Shown: positions 32,931-47,460, counted from the stretch's first letter. The stretch: DNA of 64,000 nucleotides from Prorocentrum cordatum (GCA_963575745.1 CAUYUJ010015282.1:1351651-1415650), one strand, 5' to 3'. Notes: generated by a model from the letters alone, not told the origin. Translations and numbers: made by a program.

Positions 32931-34260
32931 AATGAGAAGAATAAGAAGAAGCGCCGTGCACCCGTCGCGCCGGGCGGCCGCCCCAGACTTCTGCGGAGGG
33001 TACCGCGGCCACCCGCGGAAGGTGTCTGGCCGCACCGGGTGCCTGCGTGGAGGCTCGCCCGTTGCAGGTGCCGTCGGCGAGCGAGGGGGGCAAGCGAGAA
33101 GGAGGAGGCCCCTTCATCAGGGGCGACGGTAGGGGGATAGCCCCAACGTGCCCAGGAAGGTACCCATTTGCTATCGGGGGCCTATCGCCGATCTATCGGC
33201 GATGTATCGCCGATTCCAGGTCGATGTATCCCCCCTCATGCCACTCCCCCCCTCTATCGTTGTCCCTCCAGAAGGCGGCAGGACTTCTCAGAAGCCCTCC
33301 AGCCTTCTGAGAAGCTTCCTGTGCCTTCGAGGAAGGCTCAGAAAAGAAAACTTCTCAGAAGGTTGAGAAGGAGGAGGCCCCTTCAGAAGGCGGCAGGACT
33401 TCTCGGAAGCCCTCCAGCCTTATGTGAAGTTTCCTGTGCCTTCGAGGAAGGCTCAGAAGAAAAAAAAAAACAAAACAAACAAACAAACGAAAACTCAGAA
33501 GACTGGGGGGCTTCCGAGCCCTCTGAGAAGGCCCGCCCCTTCTCACTTCCCCCCCAGGGCTCGCCGCCGCCTCTGGGCCGTCGCAGCGCGCTTGGCGTGG
33601 GCGCTGCCGGACATTTCGGCCAAACCCCACCAGGCGAGGGGGGGGACGGTGTGGCGGACGTGTTGGGGGAAGGCGCCGAAGGACCAGGCTTGGGCCGTGG
33701 ATAGGGCCCCAGACCTGTGTGTTCCCCTCGCCAACCGTTCCGGACGCCGCCGACGTGGCACCGCGCGCGTATGCCTGCAGCCCGGGGACGCGACGCTTCC
33801 CCGCCGACGCAGCCGCAGAACGCCGCCACCTTCGTGCAAGGCGGCCGTCCGAGGCCGCCCCTTTCGCGAAGGCACCGCTGCTACCCCCGAAGATGCTCGG
33901 CCGCGCCGACAGGGTCCCCCGTGCGAAGGCACAGCGGCCTCCTGCGGAAGGTGTTCGGCTGCAACTTCGCCGGCGCAGCTGCAGAACGCCGTGGCCATCC
34001 TGCAGGGCGGCCCTCCGAGGCCGCCCCCCTCGAAAAGGCACCGCGGCCACCGAGGAGGGTGCTCGGCTGCACCCCTTGCCGTTGTGAGGCCTCCGATGCT
34101 TGCCGCCTGCACCAGAGTCACGTTGATTCGTAATGCTGCCTCACCAGTAGCAGCGTTCTGGCACGATCGAGGGTTCTCAGATGGTTGTCTTCCAATGGGG
34201 CATTCCCTGCAACGAACATGTATTCTTGTAGTGCCCCGTGAAGAGGGAACTTGGAAGGAG
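32931..34260. other. GC-rich segment with local duplications, no gene
   Basis: 33270-33460 contains two ~80-bp copies (AGAAGGCGGCAGGACTTCTC to CTTCGAGGAAGGCTCAGAA) about 113 bp apart. 33800-34080 contains two diverged copies around GGCGGCCSTCCGAGGCCGCC and AAGGCACCGC. No frame carries a recognised domain. Confidence 0.55.
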
Positions 34261-36880
34261 TGAGTATTGCAACATCGTTGATGTGTTGTGGGTTTGCACT
34301 GGTCCTCCCCCCTCCCCCCGTCTCTTCTCCTTCTCCGCCCGCCTCCCCCGCGGAGCTCAGGAGCACGCCCTGCGGGCGTCTCCAGATGACCCTTAGGGGC
34401 AGTCTCCGCCACCCACCCTGCCCCTTTCCCTGCCCCCCCCGCGATTGCTGCCCCACCGTGCGGCCTCCTGAGCTCCAGCGGCAGGGCTCTGCTGGCCGGA
34501 GGTCGGAGTTTCCAGCTCGTGTCTGTGAGACTTTTGGAGCCCATTGTTCCATCCCCTTGCGATGACGGGCGTGACCGGGCGAGGTGGGGAGGGGGGAGGG
34601 GGTCGGTGACGTCACGATTCGCGCCTGCGTCTGCGAATTCTCAGGGATGTTTGTTTCCCAGAGACGGCGCCCGCGCGAATCGTGAGGTGACCAGGGGGGG
34701 AGTGGGGGGGAGCGGGGCCAGTCACAGGCTTCATTGCGAATAATCGAGGAATAGGCACCAGCTCGTGTCGGCGAGACTCTTGGACTCGTCGTCCCCGCGT
34801 GCCGAGCCCACCTCGGGACCTCGGCCAACTGCCCCTCTGCTCCCCAGGAGGCCCCCAAAGAGGCCAACATCGCTTGACACATCGAGCGGCCTTGCGTGAC
34901 GTCCGCATGCGTGTTCCCTTGCTCGGTGCTTAGAGCGTCCGGGATGGCCCAAGAGGCCCCACATGCCGCTCCGAGAAGGCCTTCAGTGGGCTCCCGACTC
35001 AAGCGGCCTCCCAGAAAGGGGGCGTCGGGGAACGATGGGCCACCCTTGGGCTGCACGAGTCCGCCACACCAGAGAGCGAGAAAGAGAGAGAGAGAGAGAG
35101 CAAGATAGAGAGAGAGAGAGAACAAAAAAGGATGAAATTACAGTCGGCACGCATCAGTAAGTACGCCATCCCTTCAAAATCAAAGGGACCCGCATGGGCT
35201 CCTGGTCCTCCCCTCCATGCCCTTTTGAGTGTCCTGTGTCGTGGTTTGCGTCCTGCTTCTCCTCGGATGAGTCTCTTGCCCTCACGGACGTTTACGCGCC
35301 GACTGTCAACGGGGACACGGGCAGAAACGTGAAAATTAGAACGGCAAACAAGAAACGGACATAAACGGAAATGGAGGCGTAGTGAGATCGTGAGGGTCCG
35401 CAGAGAGTTGATCGTGCATAATTTGTGCGCCCACACCGTCGAGAGACCGAAGGCATGTCACCCGTATGGTTTCAGGACCCATCACGCGGATCCCCAGACC
35501 CACCCTCCCACCCTCCCACCTCAATGAGGGATTTCGGGGGCAGTTACTTCCCCCCATGGCCCCATGGCCCACTCCTCGATGCGCTTCTCATGGGGGAGGA
35601 AGGAGAAAGGAGGCCCCCGCCACTGCTGCCACCGCGCCGGCCAGGCGGCAACGAGGGCCTTCGAGGAAGCGACGGAGGGAACGGTGAAGGCGCAGGCCGC
35701 TGCTCGCTGTATCATCGGCGTGAGACCCGCCAACCAACAGTCAGACGAGCGAATGAGAAGCAGCCATGACAGTCCCAAAGCATTCGTGTTGCCACTTTCG
35801 CAAGCACCGGGCTGCCATTGTCCCGCGCCCCCCCAGTTCTCAGGATGTGGCCGCTGTCAAGGCAGCCTCCCCGTGTTTGACCTCCGTGTGATTTTTCTCA
35901 AGAGGCCAGTCAGGACGCCACCAGCTCCTTTGGGCTCGAAGATGGCCTCACGGCGGCACGCCTTGTTAAAGAGACCTGCCCTCTCTCTCGGAGGCATCGG
36001 AGAGAAGAGAAGCCCCGTTCAATGGGACTCGTTGGGGGCCCGACCCGAAAGCACAGAGCCGCATCGGCGGGAGGGAGCTGTCCCTCTCGAGGCGTGGGCA
36101 GGGGACGGGCGATGTGACCAGAACGATCTGTCTGGCGAGGCGGCCTTTGGCAGAGGGCATGTTTCCTTCGTCCCTCCCCCTCCTGGTCCTCCCTCCTCCC
36201 CCGCAGACCACGTCTGCATAGGAATTGCTTGAACACTAGTCTCCTCCCTCCATCCTCCTGCCTCCTGCTTCCTACATATTCCTTTTCATTCCTCATATTC
36301 TCCCTTCTCCTGCCTCTTCCCTCTTCTTCTCCCTCCATCCGCCTTTGGGGTAAGCAGTCGTCCTTCCTCATTGGGGCCCATGGCTGTCTGGAGAATTGGG
36401 GGGGAGAGATTGTCGCGTGAGGGGCACGGAGGCGCTCTTTAAACGGCGCCTCGCGGGGCGGATTTCAGAGGCTGGGCCACCAAGAGCGAGTATTCCCCGA
36501 AGGGGAACAACGCCATGCATATGAACGTTCAGGGGCGGCGCTGGAGGCGCCGCCAGGGGGGCCCAGCGCAGATCCTGGAAATCTGCGCGGAGCTTCGAAA
36601 GTTGTTGCTTATGTTTTTTGTTTTGCACCTCTGTATTTCTTGCGGTCCTCTGCCTGCTTATATGTTACCATGTGCCGGCCTCGGGATGCGCCTCGCTTCC
36701 GCTGCGCCGGTGGGAGGGAGGGATGGGATGTCAGATATGGCGCGAGCGCACTTGGCTTGGCTTCTCCCCTCTCCCTCCCCTCCTCGTCCGTCGTCCGCCC
36801 CTCCTCTTCGGCGCGATCTTGCCAGGGGCTGCGGGCGACGGCAGAGAACACACTCGAGGAGAGAAGAGCCAGCCTGGCGA
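34261..36880. other. No gene identified
   Basis: Complex sequence with a GA run at about 35071-35125 and CTCC tracts near 36170-36350. A diverged ~35-bp duplication (CAGCTCGTGTCNGNGAGACT) is seen at about 34516 and 34758. No domain recognised on either strand. Confidence 0.45.
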
Positions 36881-37715
36881 AGGCCGCGGGGGGAGGAGGG
36901 GGGATGAGGCAGGAATTGGGAAGCAGTCGGGGGAGGAGCAAACGGAGGAGCAGGAGGCGCGGGATATGGAAGGGGTGAGGATCACGAGGAGGATGAGGGA
37001 GGTTGAGGCTAAGGAAGGGGAGCAGGAGGAGCAGGAGGAGCAGGGTGCAGGCTGAGGCTGAGGGAGCAAGAGGAGGAGGAGGAGAGGAGGAGGAGGAGGA
37101 GGAGGAGGAGGAGGAGGAGGAGGCTGAGGGACGCTATGTCTGAGGGAGGGAAGAGGCTGAGGGAGGGAAGAGGAGGATGAGGACATGCAATATGGCGAAA
37201 GGGAACATATCAGCCATGCGCCTCAGCAGCGGGGCAGCACACGGTGGACATCACACGACCATCGCAGCGACGATACTCGAGAGCACTTCATGCTACTCGG
37301 GAGATGCAGCCGGACCTTTTGCCGTGCGCGCGAGCCGATGCCCAGCATTCCGAGAACGTCTGGATCATGACGATGGAGTGTGGTCCACCGAGCCCAATCG
37401 TTAGGCGCTCATGGTCCTCGGCCTCGTCATCGAATCTCCCAAGTCCCCTCTGCAGACAGCGGGCCCGATGCTGTACTCCTTCCCCTCCTCCCCCTCCTCC
37501 CCCTCTGCAGCCTGGCGGAGCGAGGAGGAGGAGGAGAAGAAGGAGGAGGACGACGACGGAGACGACGAGGGAGGGGATGAGGAAAAGGACGTTGGTGGTG
37601 GAATAATGGCAGGGTGAATGGGACGGGGGATGGTGGGAGAGGAGGAGGAGGAGGAGGAGGAGGAGGAGGAGGAGGAGGAGGAGGAGGAGGAGGAGGAGGA
37701 GGAGGAGGAGGAGGG
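36880..37715. repeat. (GGA)n-rich tracts
   Basis: GGA tracts at about 36885-37165 and 37520-37715, the cleanest at 37075-37122 and 37640-37712. 37170-37490 between them is complex but shows no gene. Confidence 0.88.
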
Positions 37716-37796
37716 GGAGCGGACAACCTCATACTGAAGTCCATGCTTCTTCGTTGGCCGCCCGTCGGCCCCTGCCCCCCAACGAGCGACTGAAAA

Positions 37797-38004
37797 GACA
37801 ATGCGAGTGGACAAATGGGTCCTCCATTCGTTCATCCATCCATTCGTTCATTCGTGCACGGGCTTTTTCCACCCACTGCTTTCTGATCATCCCCACCCGA
37901 AAACAATGCGAATGGACAAATTGGTTCTCCATTCGTTCATCCATCCATTCGTTCATTCGTGCACTCGTTTTTCCCCCCCGCTTTCTGGTCATCCCCACCC
38001 AAAG
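37797..38004. repeat. Tandem duplication, ~110 bp
   Basis: Two copies of ACAATGCGARTGGACAAATK through CATTCGTTCATCCATCCATT to a GGTCATCCCCACCC-type end, starting at about 37799 and 37912. Confidence 0.92.
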
Positions 38005-38936
38005 CTGGCCTGGCAGAGAGGCGCGGCGAGTGCTCGGAGTTGCCGAGAGCAGGGCGGCCTCGGCGTTGTCCCACCAGGCCGCGGCAGCCGCCCCTTGGGG
38101 GGGGTGGGGCGGGCGGGCCTTGGCGCTCGACTCGGGGTGGACGGGCGGGCGCGGTGCCGCGCGGGGCGCTCCAGGAAGGTCTTCGCCCTCGGCGCCGTCC
38201 TCGCCTACGGCGGAAGCCGGCGGCATCAGAACGGCGGCGGGCCCGGCCGCAGAAGCCAGCTGCTCTCGAGGGTCCAGGGTCGAGAAGGCGTTTGGATGAT
38301 GTTGGGCGCTTTGGGATGGTCTGGGGGGCTCGGGGGGTCCTGGGTTGTCCTCCTCGAGGAAGTGGCTCCCCCCCCTTGGCATTGCCCTGGCAGGTTCTTC
38401 TGGATTGCGGAGGCCCGTTTCGCGGCTCCAGGTCTGTTCGCAAATTTGTCCTCCGCCTTGCCCTGATCCTCCTAACGATCCTGCTCATCATCCTCCTGCT
38501 CGTCCACCAACCAGACGCTCCAACCTTCTCCTGTTCGTCTGTATCCTCCCCCTATGCATCTTCCAGTGTACAGCAGCTCCACCTTTTCCGATTGCGCAGC
38601 AGACGACGTGTCGAATCCCGCAACTACCAGCCGACGGACAGAAAAAGATTCGGCGCAGTGGGAAGGGGCGGGCAGGAGGCGTAGGCGCGAGTACGCCCAG
38701 CTCAGCACCTCACCCTCGGCCTTGGCTTCGCACATTGTGCCTCGGCGGCCAAAACTCGACATCGCCTCACCTCCCCAATCGGCTTCGGCCTCGCGCGCAG
38801 TGCCCTCCCCCCCCGGCGATCCGCCGCCCCGCCAACGGCGGCCCCTCCCCCTTGCAGGAGCAGGCCGCTGCCAGGGACGTGCTCTGGCGAGCCATCGAGC
38901 GGGCGCGCTGTGGCTCCGCCGACGCGGAGCGGGCTC
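38005..38936. other. No certain gene; possible exon start near 38862
   Basis: 38050-38330 has Ala/Pro-rich frames on the minus strand with no family. At 38847-38860 CCCCCTTGCAG resembles an acceptor, followed by about 75 nt reading EQAAARDVLWRAIERARCGS before the CGT array. Too short to call. Confidence 0.35.
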
Positions 38937-39080
38937 GTCGTCGCCGTCGTCGCGTCGGTGTGTCGTCGTCGCGACGTCGTAGCGCTGTTATCGTTGCGTC
39001 GTTGCCGTCGCCGTGTCCGTCGCCGTCTCGTCGTCGTCTCGCGGTCGCGTTGTGGTCGTCGCCGTCGGCGTCGCCCTCGC
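38937..39080. repeat. (CGT)n array
   Basis: CGT/CGC triplets with interruptions. Confidence 0.9.
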
Positions 39081-39504
39081 TACAAGGATGCCAGGTCGAT
39101 GCGAAAAGTGTTGTGCAGGCGGCAAAGGGACATGGCACGGGCATGGCCACGCATCGAATTGAGAGTCAGTGTGATGCTCTCTACTTCCACTCCCGCTCTG
39201 CTTCCCGAACCCCGCCCGCAGAATGGGAGAGGGAGAGGAGAAGTCACATGCCTCGCGCGCTGATCCAACCTTTGCAAGCATGGGTAGACGGTGTGGCATG
39301 TAGTGGAGCAACCTGCACGTTGCACGCTGCATCGCAGTTGGGCGTCGATACGTACGCGTAGATTGAGCATGGCCCCATGTGTACGAAAAGTGTTGCGAGT
39401 AGCGCGCGTTGGCTTTTTCCAACCATGCTGTAGTGTTGGGTCCTCGTTGTGAAGAGACAGCGTCCCGCGTTCTCCTCCTCTAATCCTCCTCCCCCTCCTC
39501 TCCT

Positions 39505-39505
39505 C

Positions 39506-39601
<96 letters not shown>

Positions 39602-39790
39602 CATCATCAGTATCATCATCAACAACATCATCATCCTCATCATCGTCAATCTCATCATCATCACCATCATCATCATCACCATAATCATACGCATCATCAC
39701 CGTCGCCGTAACCATCACCATCATCGTCATCATCATCGCCGTCACCATCAACATCATCGTCATCACCATCGCCGTCATCATCACTAGCAT
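39505..39790. repeat. (CAT)n array
   Basis: Near-pure CAT for about 110 bp, then degenerate. Poly-His, poly-Asp and poly-Met frames are artefacts. Confidence 0.97.
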
Positions 39791-40400
39791 CGCCACGCAT
39801 GTCGGCACACCTCTTACACGGTTCGTGGCCCAAGAGGGGGGCCACCGAAGGCCTTCAGTGGCACCGTTCGCATGCGTCCCCACATCCATGTCGGTACACC
39901 CTTGACACGGTTCGTGGCCCCATAAGGAGCTCCGCCGAAGGGGCCAGAGGCACCGTCCGCATGCGCATTCCCCACCAATTTCGGCACACCTCTCAAACGA
40001 TCCGTGGCCCCATAGGGAGCTCCACCGGAGCCATTTCGGCACACCTCTCACACGACCCTTGGCCCCATGGGGAGCTCCACCGAAGGACCCTGTGGCACCG
40101 TTCGCATGCGCCCCCCCCCCTACCAGTTTCGGCACACGCCTCACACGGATCGTGGCCCCAGAAGGAGCCGCAGCAGAAGTCCCAATGGCACCGTCCGCAT
40201 GCGTCCCCTCCCAATTCCGGAACACCCTTCTCACGGTTCATAGGGAATTCCACCGAAGGCCCTGATGGCGGTGTCCACATGCGTGTCCCCCCAGCCAGTT
40301 CGGCATACCCCTAACACGCTCCGTGGCGCCATAGGGAGCTCCACCGAAGGCCCCAGCGAAACTGTTCGCATGCGTCTCCCCCATCCGTTACGGCACACCC
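39790..40400 (-). repeat. ~100-bp GGGGCCACG satellite
   Basis: About six units. On the minus strand: GGGGCCACGAACCGTG, TGGCGCATGCG and CTTCGGYGGAGCTCC. It is the same family as the array at 6720-7620. Confidence 0.85.
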
Positions 40401-40499
40401 GTTATATTGTTCCCCATATCCTAAGATGGGGTTCTGGTTATTATTTGGACGCCTCCTACTCCCTCTCCCTCCTCCTCTTTCCTCCTCCCCTCCTGTCGG

Positions 40500-40850
40500 A
40501 GTTACTCATACTCAGACTTGCTCATACCCAGACTTGCTCATACACAGACTTACTCATACTCAGATACTCTCATACTCAGATCTACTCATACTCAGACCTA
40601 CTCTTACTCAGACATACTCATACTCAGACTTACTCATACTCAGCATATTCATACTCAGACCTACTCATACTCAGACTTACTCATACTCAGACTTACTCAT
40701 ACTCAGACATTCTCATACCCAGACGTACTCATACTCAGACTTACTCACACTCAGACATATCCATACTCAGACTTACTCATATTCAGACTTACTCATACCC
40801 AGGCGTACTCATATTCAGACTTACTCATAGTCTGAGACTTACTCAACACA
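40500..40850. repeat. ACTCATACTCAGACTT minisatellite
   Basis: 16-bp units with variants, about 22 copies. The reverse complement resembles the GAGTCTGAGTATGGGT stretch near 31610-31730. Confidence 0.93.
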
Positions 40851-41882
40851 CAGCAGATTGTGAGGATGTCTCAGGCGGGGCGCTGGCTTCAGCACCCCTA
40901 AGGGGAGCCGCCAGGGGTGGTTGCACGGGCTCGTTCGCGGCCATTTTGTGGGGATGTCTCAGGCGGTTTGCTCGTTTCTGGGCCCAACATCCTTCGCTTG
41001 GAGAGCAGATTGTGAGGATGTCTCAGGCGGGACGTTGGTTTCAGCACCCCTAAGGGGAGCCGCCAGGGGTGGTTGCACGGGCTCGTTCGCTGCCATTTTA
41101 TGAGGATGTCTCAGGCGGTTTGCTTGTTTCCGGGCTCAACATCCTTCGCTTGGAGAGCAGATTGTGAGGATGTCTCAGGCGGGGCGCTGGTTTCAGCACC
41201 CCTAAGGGGAGCCGCCAGGGGTGTTTGCACGGGCTCGTTCGCGGCCATTTTGTGGGGATGTCTCAGGCGGTTTGCTTTTTTCTGGGCCCAACATCCTTCG
41301 CTTTCGGAGCAGATTTGGAGGATGTCTCGAGCGAGGCGCTCATTTCAGCACCCCTAAGGGGAGCCGCCAGGGGTGTTTGCACGGGCTCGTTCGCGGCCAT
41401 TTTGTGGGGATGTTTCAGGCGGTTTGCTTGTTTCTGGGCTCAACATCCTTCGCTTGGAGAGCAGATTGTGAGGATGTCTCAGGCGGGGCGCTGGTTTCAG
41501 CACCCCTAAGAGGAGCCGCCAGGGGTGGTTGCACGGGCTCGTTCGCGGCCATTGTGTGGGGATGTCTCAGGCGGTTTGCTTGTTTCTGGGCCCAACATCC
41601 TTCGCTTGGAGAGCAGATTGTGAGGATATCTCAGGCGGGGCGCTGGTTTCAGCACCCCTAAGGGGAGCCGCCAGGGGTGGTTGCACGGGCTCATTCGCGG
41701 CCATTTTGTGGGGATGTCTCCGGCGGTTTGCTTGTTTCCGGGCTCAACATCCTTCGCTTGGAGAGCAGATTGTGAGGATGTCTCAGGCGGGGCGCTGGTT
41801 TCAGCACCCCTAAGGGGAGCCGCCAGGGGTGGTTGCACGGGCTCGTTCGCGGCCATTTTGTGGGGATGTCTCTGGCGGTTTG
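40851..41882 (+). repeat. 152-bp satellite, about 6.8 units
   Basis: The landmark CAGATTGTGAGGATGTCTCA or a close variant recurs at about 40854, 41006, 41158, 41310, 41462, 41614 and 41766, i.e. every 152 bp. Since 152 is not a multiple of three, each frame ends within about one unit, and the recurring frames starting MHGLVRGHFVGM are by-products. It is homologous to 31740-32505 in opposite orientation. Confidence 0.95.
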
Positions 41883-42407
41883 CTTGTTTCTCGTGGCACT
41901 ATTCTCCAACATGACATGCACTTATGGCCTTGTGTGGCTAAGCGCTCGTCTTACATATCCCACTGCCAACTATCCTACAACATATGCACATGTGGGAAGC
42001 TCCAAAGCTACCACGGGCTGAAAAGGGGAAGGCCTGGCAGCTGAGGAGGGGGATGAAGAGGAAGAGGCTCGCATTCAACCATACTCAAAGCTCACTCTGA
42101 CTCATACGCAATCACTCGCATTAGGGGTCACTCGTCTTCGTCGGCCCTGTCGCCCACGTGGACGCGCTATTGTAGTCGACCGTTCATGAACAGACACTCA
42201 CCACGGCATGACATAAAACATGAGATGCACATATGGGGAGTTCCACGCAGTGAGTAATTATTCTTCCAGAGGGACCTCACCGAGGGCCGCCCCACCAATT
42301 CCGGCACACTCGTCACGCGATTAGTGGCCCCAGAGGGAGCTTCACCGAAGGCGATGCTCACAACGACAGTACCCACAACTGTATATGGTTGGGTCCTTCG
42401 CCAGGAT

Positions 42408-43229
42408 CAGTTTCAACAAGCCGTAGGCCCGAAAGGCAACTTAGCACATTCGCAAACAGCCGACCGACCTCTTCGCACGGCGGCCCATATCGTCTACACC
42501 TTGGTACGACAGCATGGCGAAGCATACGCATTGTTTAACCATGGGGTCGCAATGCGCAAGCGAATGCGATGCAAATCGCAACCTGCGATATGCGTGGTTA
42601 TTGCGACCGCCATTTTGAATGTTGCCAGGAGCGTTCCCTCACGGACGCGTTGCGCAGCGTGGAGGATTTCTTGGCGGCCTTCGACGAGGAGGGCAACAGC
42701 ACCGACCGCACGGTGCGCCCCGGATGAGGAGCCACAGAACTTGGAGGCAGAGGAGGAGGAGGAAGAGGAGGAGGATCAGGAAATAGGAGGATGAGGAGAA
42801 GAGCGAGGCGCAGGAAGAGGAGGAGAAGGGCGACGCTGACGGTGCCGCTGACGATGACGGCGCGCATTGATCCCCTTCTTGTTACATGGGTACGCCTCGA
42901 CGACCGCGTTGACCCGCAATGGGGGAGGGCTTGGTACAGAACCGGACGGTCCAATGACACAACTTTCAGGACGAACACGAGGGGGCCATAGGGGGATGAG
43001 GAGGAGGCGTGTGAGTTGCTGGCTGGAGCAGGGGAAGCAGTAAGAGCAGGGGGTGGAGTAGAGGTAGTGGCAGTGGGAAAGGAAGAGAGAGGAGGTAAGG
43101 AGGAGAACGATGACTACAAGCAGGAGGGCGAGGGAAACATGAGTTATAGTGGGGATTGCAACGCGAGTGGAAATCACAGTGGGAGCTGGAATGGGAGCTA
43201 CCACTACTTCACATCTACGTTTACTACTT

Positions 43230-43230
<1 letters not shown>
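42408..43230. other. No gene recognised
   Basis: 42606-42715 reads ECCQERSLTDALRSVEDFLA then AFDEEGNSTDRTV, plausible as a short exon ending before GTGCGC, but no family is recognised. GGA tracts follow at 42743-42835. Confidence 0.4.
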
Positions 43231-44792
<1,562 letters not shown>

Positions 44793-45400
44793 GCTGACCG
44801 TCGGGACCCCAACGGGGCACGCAAAACCCAACAAACGAAAGAGAGGAGGAAAGACCGAGGGGTGTTTGTGGAGGATGCGCGGCTCTGCGCGCGGAACGGT
44901 CTCCACGCCTGGGCCGCCGCGCACAATTATAAGGTGGCATCAGGCTACCATGTAACAATATATCATCAAGGCACCGTGGTATAGTATGTCATCAAGCTAC
45001 CATGGTGCAAGACAGCAATCATGTACCGTGGTATGGGATGACACCAAGCTTCCATGGTGTGAGATGGCATGCGAAGGCAACCGCATCAAGACAGCATTGC
45101 ACACTATAGCAGTCATAACACGACAGCCTTGCACACGTGAGCATATGCATCGAGCTAACGTTTCACACGGTAGCGATATGTCAACACATGGCCTGACACA
45201 GCAGACGCATCAATCAAACAGGGCAAGCAGCATCAGTCGCATCAAACGAACATGGTGTAAGACTGCAGACGCGTCAAGAAAACATGGCATGCGATAGCAG
45301 TCATATCAAAGCAGGTTGGCATGAAACAACCATATAAAGGCAGCGTGTGGCGCTATAGCAAACAACATGCCATACTATGGCACTCATACCAATACAGCTG
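44793..45400. other. Array border and CATGGTATAG-type minisatellite
   Basis: 44901-44920 is the reverse complement of 47769-47788, at the border of another ACT array. 44935-45380 is a degenerate ~30-40 bp repeat with CATCAAGCTACCATGGT and TGGCATGCGA. No gene. Confidence 0.6.
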
Positions 45401-45890
45401 AGGTCTCCCAGGGCCTCCTGGGTGCCTCCCAGGGTCTCCTGGTGCCTCCTGGGGTCCTCTTGGGGTTTCCTGGGGTCTCCTGAAGCCTCCTAGGGCCTCC
45501 TGGGGCCTCCCTGGGCATCCTGGGGCATCCTGGGGGCTCCTGGGAGCTCCTTGAACCTCCTAGAAACCCAGCGGCGTCTTGGAGCATCATGAGGCCTCCA
45601 TTGGGTTTCACGGGGAATCCTTGGGCCTCCTGGGGCGCCCTCCCGGAATTTCAGGAACCTTCTGGTGCCTCCTGAGGTCTCTTGACGCCTCCTGGTGTCT
45701 CACGAGTTGTCTTCGGGTTTCTTGGAGGTCTACTGGGGCCTCCTGGGGCCTCCTGGGGCCTCCTGGGGCCTCCTGGGGCCTCTTGGGGCCTCTTGGGGCC
45801 TCCTGGGGTTTCCTGGTGCCTCCTGGGGCCTCCTGGAGCCCCCGGGAGTCCCCTGGGCCTCCTGGCGCCTCCTTGGGCCCAACACGCACG
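45400..45890. repeat. CCTCCTGGGG decamer array, part 1
   Basis: Units CCTCCTGGGG/CCTCTTGGGG. The Gly-Ala-Ser-Trp-rich and Pro-Arg-rich frames are artefacts. Confidence 0.92.
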
Positions 45891-46289
45891 ACGGCCCAAC
45901 GTAGTTTCAAAACGGCCTGATTGCCTCAAGGCGGCCAAAGAGGCTGTCTAAACGACCCAAAACTGCTCCAAAGTGGCGTGCTCCCACAATTTGCATGAAC
46001 AACCCTGCAGAAAGTGCGCCACATGTCACAACCTTTCGAAATTTGGAAAGACAGGATGCCGCATGTTAGGACCGCCGCGTTCCCTCACACATGGGCCTCC
46101 GAGATAGCTGGCCTGCACTGTGGCAGGACTCGCCGCAAGCAGCTGGATTATCTGACTATCAAAAAGACGCTGCACAGAAATATTGCGCTTGGATGTGAAT
46201 CATGGTTGGCAAGAGGAATGTGTGCAATGGTAATGGCTCTCCCAGACATTGGGCCTGCGGCCGCTGCAACGATGGGCCACGGTGGTTCC
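45891..46289. other. No gene identified
   Basis: Complex sequence between two repeats, no recognised product. Confidence 0.45.
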
Positions 46290-46490
<201 letters not shown>

Positions 46491-46679
46491 CTCGTTCCGT
46501 AATCTGCTTCGCACTCGGGCCGTCCGTTCTTCCGTTTCATAATCGTGAGGCGTTCCGTTGTTTATCGTTCTTGTCGCAAGCATCGGTGAATTGCCAATCG
46601 CGCGTTGGTCTGCCCACGCGTCCCATCGGATGCTCGGCTCAGTGGTGGGAGGGGCCCTCTGGACCTCTTGAGAACTCCT

Positions 46680-47460
46680 GTTAGCTCCTGGGGCCTCTTG
46701 TGAGCTACTGGAACCCATGGAGCCTCCCTGAAGTGTATTGGAGCCCCCTTGGGCTTCCCGCAGCCTCCTAGGCTTCCCCCTGGGGCTTCATTACACATCT
46801 GGGACCTCGAACGTATCCTCAAGCCTCCTGGGGCAGCCTGGTGTCTCCTGGGGGTTCCTGGGACCTCCTGCGGGCTCCTTCTGGGGCTACTTGGACGCTG
46901 ACAAAGCTGCCTGGGAACTCCTGGGCCTTCCTGGAGCTCCCTGAAGCGTCCTGGAGCCTCCTGGGGCATCCTTCGGGTTTCATGCAACATCAAGGAGCCT
47001 CCTGGGGTGCCTGAAGCCTCCTGGGTTTCTCCTGGGGCTTCATTGGGCATCCTTGGGCTTCGGAAGCTTCCTGAAGCCTCATTGGGCCTCCTGGGGCCTC
47101 ATGTGGCTTCCTAGAGCCTCCGATAGCATCCTGGGGTCTCTTGGGGGTTCCTGGGACCTCCTGCGTGCCTTTCGTGGGACGTCCTGGAAGCTCTTGTGGC
47201 CTCCTGCGAGCTCCTGGACACTCCCGGAGCTCCCTGAAACGTCCTGGGGCCTCCTGGGGCCTCCTGACGCATCCTGGGGCCTCCTGGCCTCTTGGGGCCT
47301 CCTGGCGTCTCCTTTGGCCCAGCATAAACGGCGGCCCCCAGTCGCATCCTGGAGCCTCCTGAGGCTTCCAGGGCGTCCTGAGGCCCCCTTCGCTTTTTGA
47401 AACCTCTTGGAGCTTCCTGGAGCATCTTGGAACCTCCTGGAGCGGGGGGCTCCCGGGACG
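46680..47460. repeat. CCTCCTGGGG decamer array, part 2
   Basis: Same motif as 45400-45890, more diverged. 46850-46930 and 47140-47230 repeat the same longer order (GGGGGTTCCTGGGACCTCCT). Confidence 0.85.

Larger units (their letters stand above)
39417..42407 (-). mobile_element. TIR element with satellites, copy 2
   Basis: Read on the minus strand it starts ATCCTGGCGAAGGACCCAAC with CATATACAGTTGTGGGTAC and ends CACAACGAGGACCCAACAC with CATGGTTGG, the same ends as 6659-7719. In order it holds the GGTGAAGCTCCCT-GGGGCCAC start, the 152-bp satellite block, a GAGTCTGAGTAT minisatellite, the ~100-bp GGGGCCACG array and a CAT triplet array. It is about three times longer than copy 1 because the composite block sits inside it. 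No transposase is present. The target duplication is not clear here. Confidence 0.7.

Noticed and set aside
40941-41870. CCATTTTG in every 152-bp unit as a spliced-leader relic
   Set aside because: Only eight bases match and the ...GGCTCAAG end is absent.
40921-41914. Family of ~60-94 residue frames beginning MHGLVRGHFVGM
   Set aside because: Each is one reading of the 152-bp satellite; the period is not a multiple of three and there is no domain or start context.
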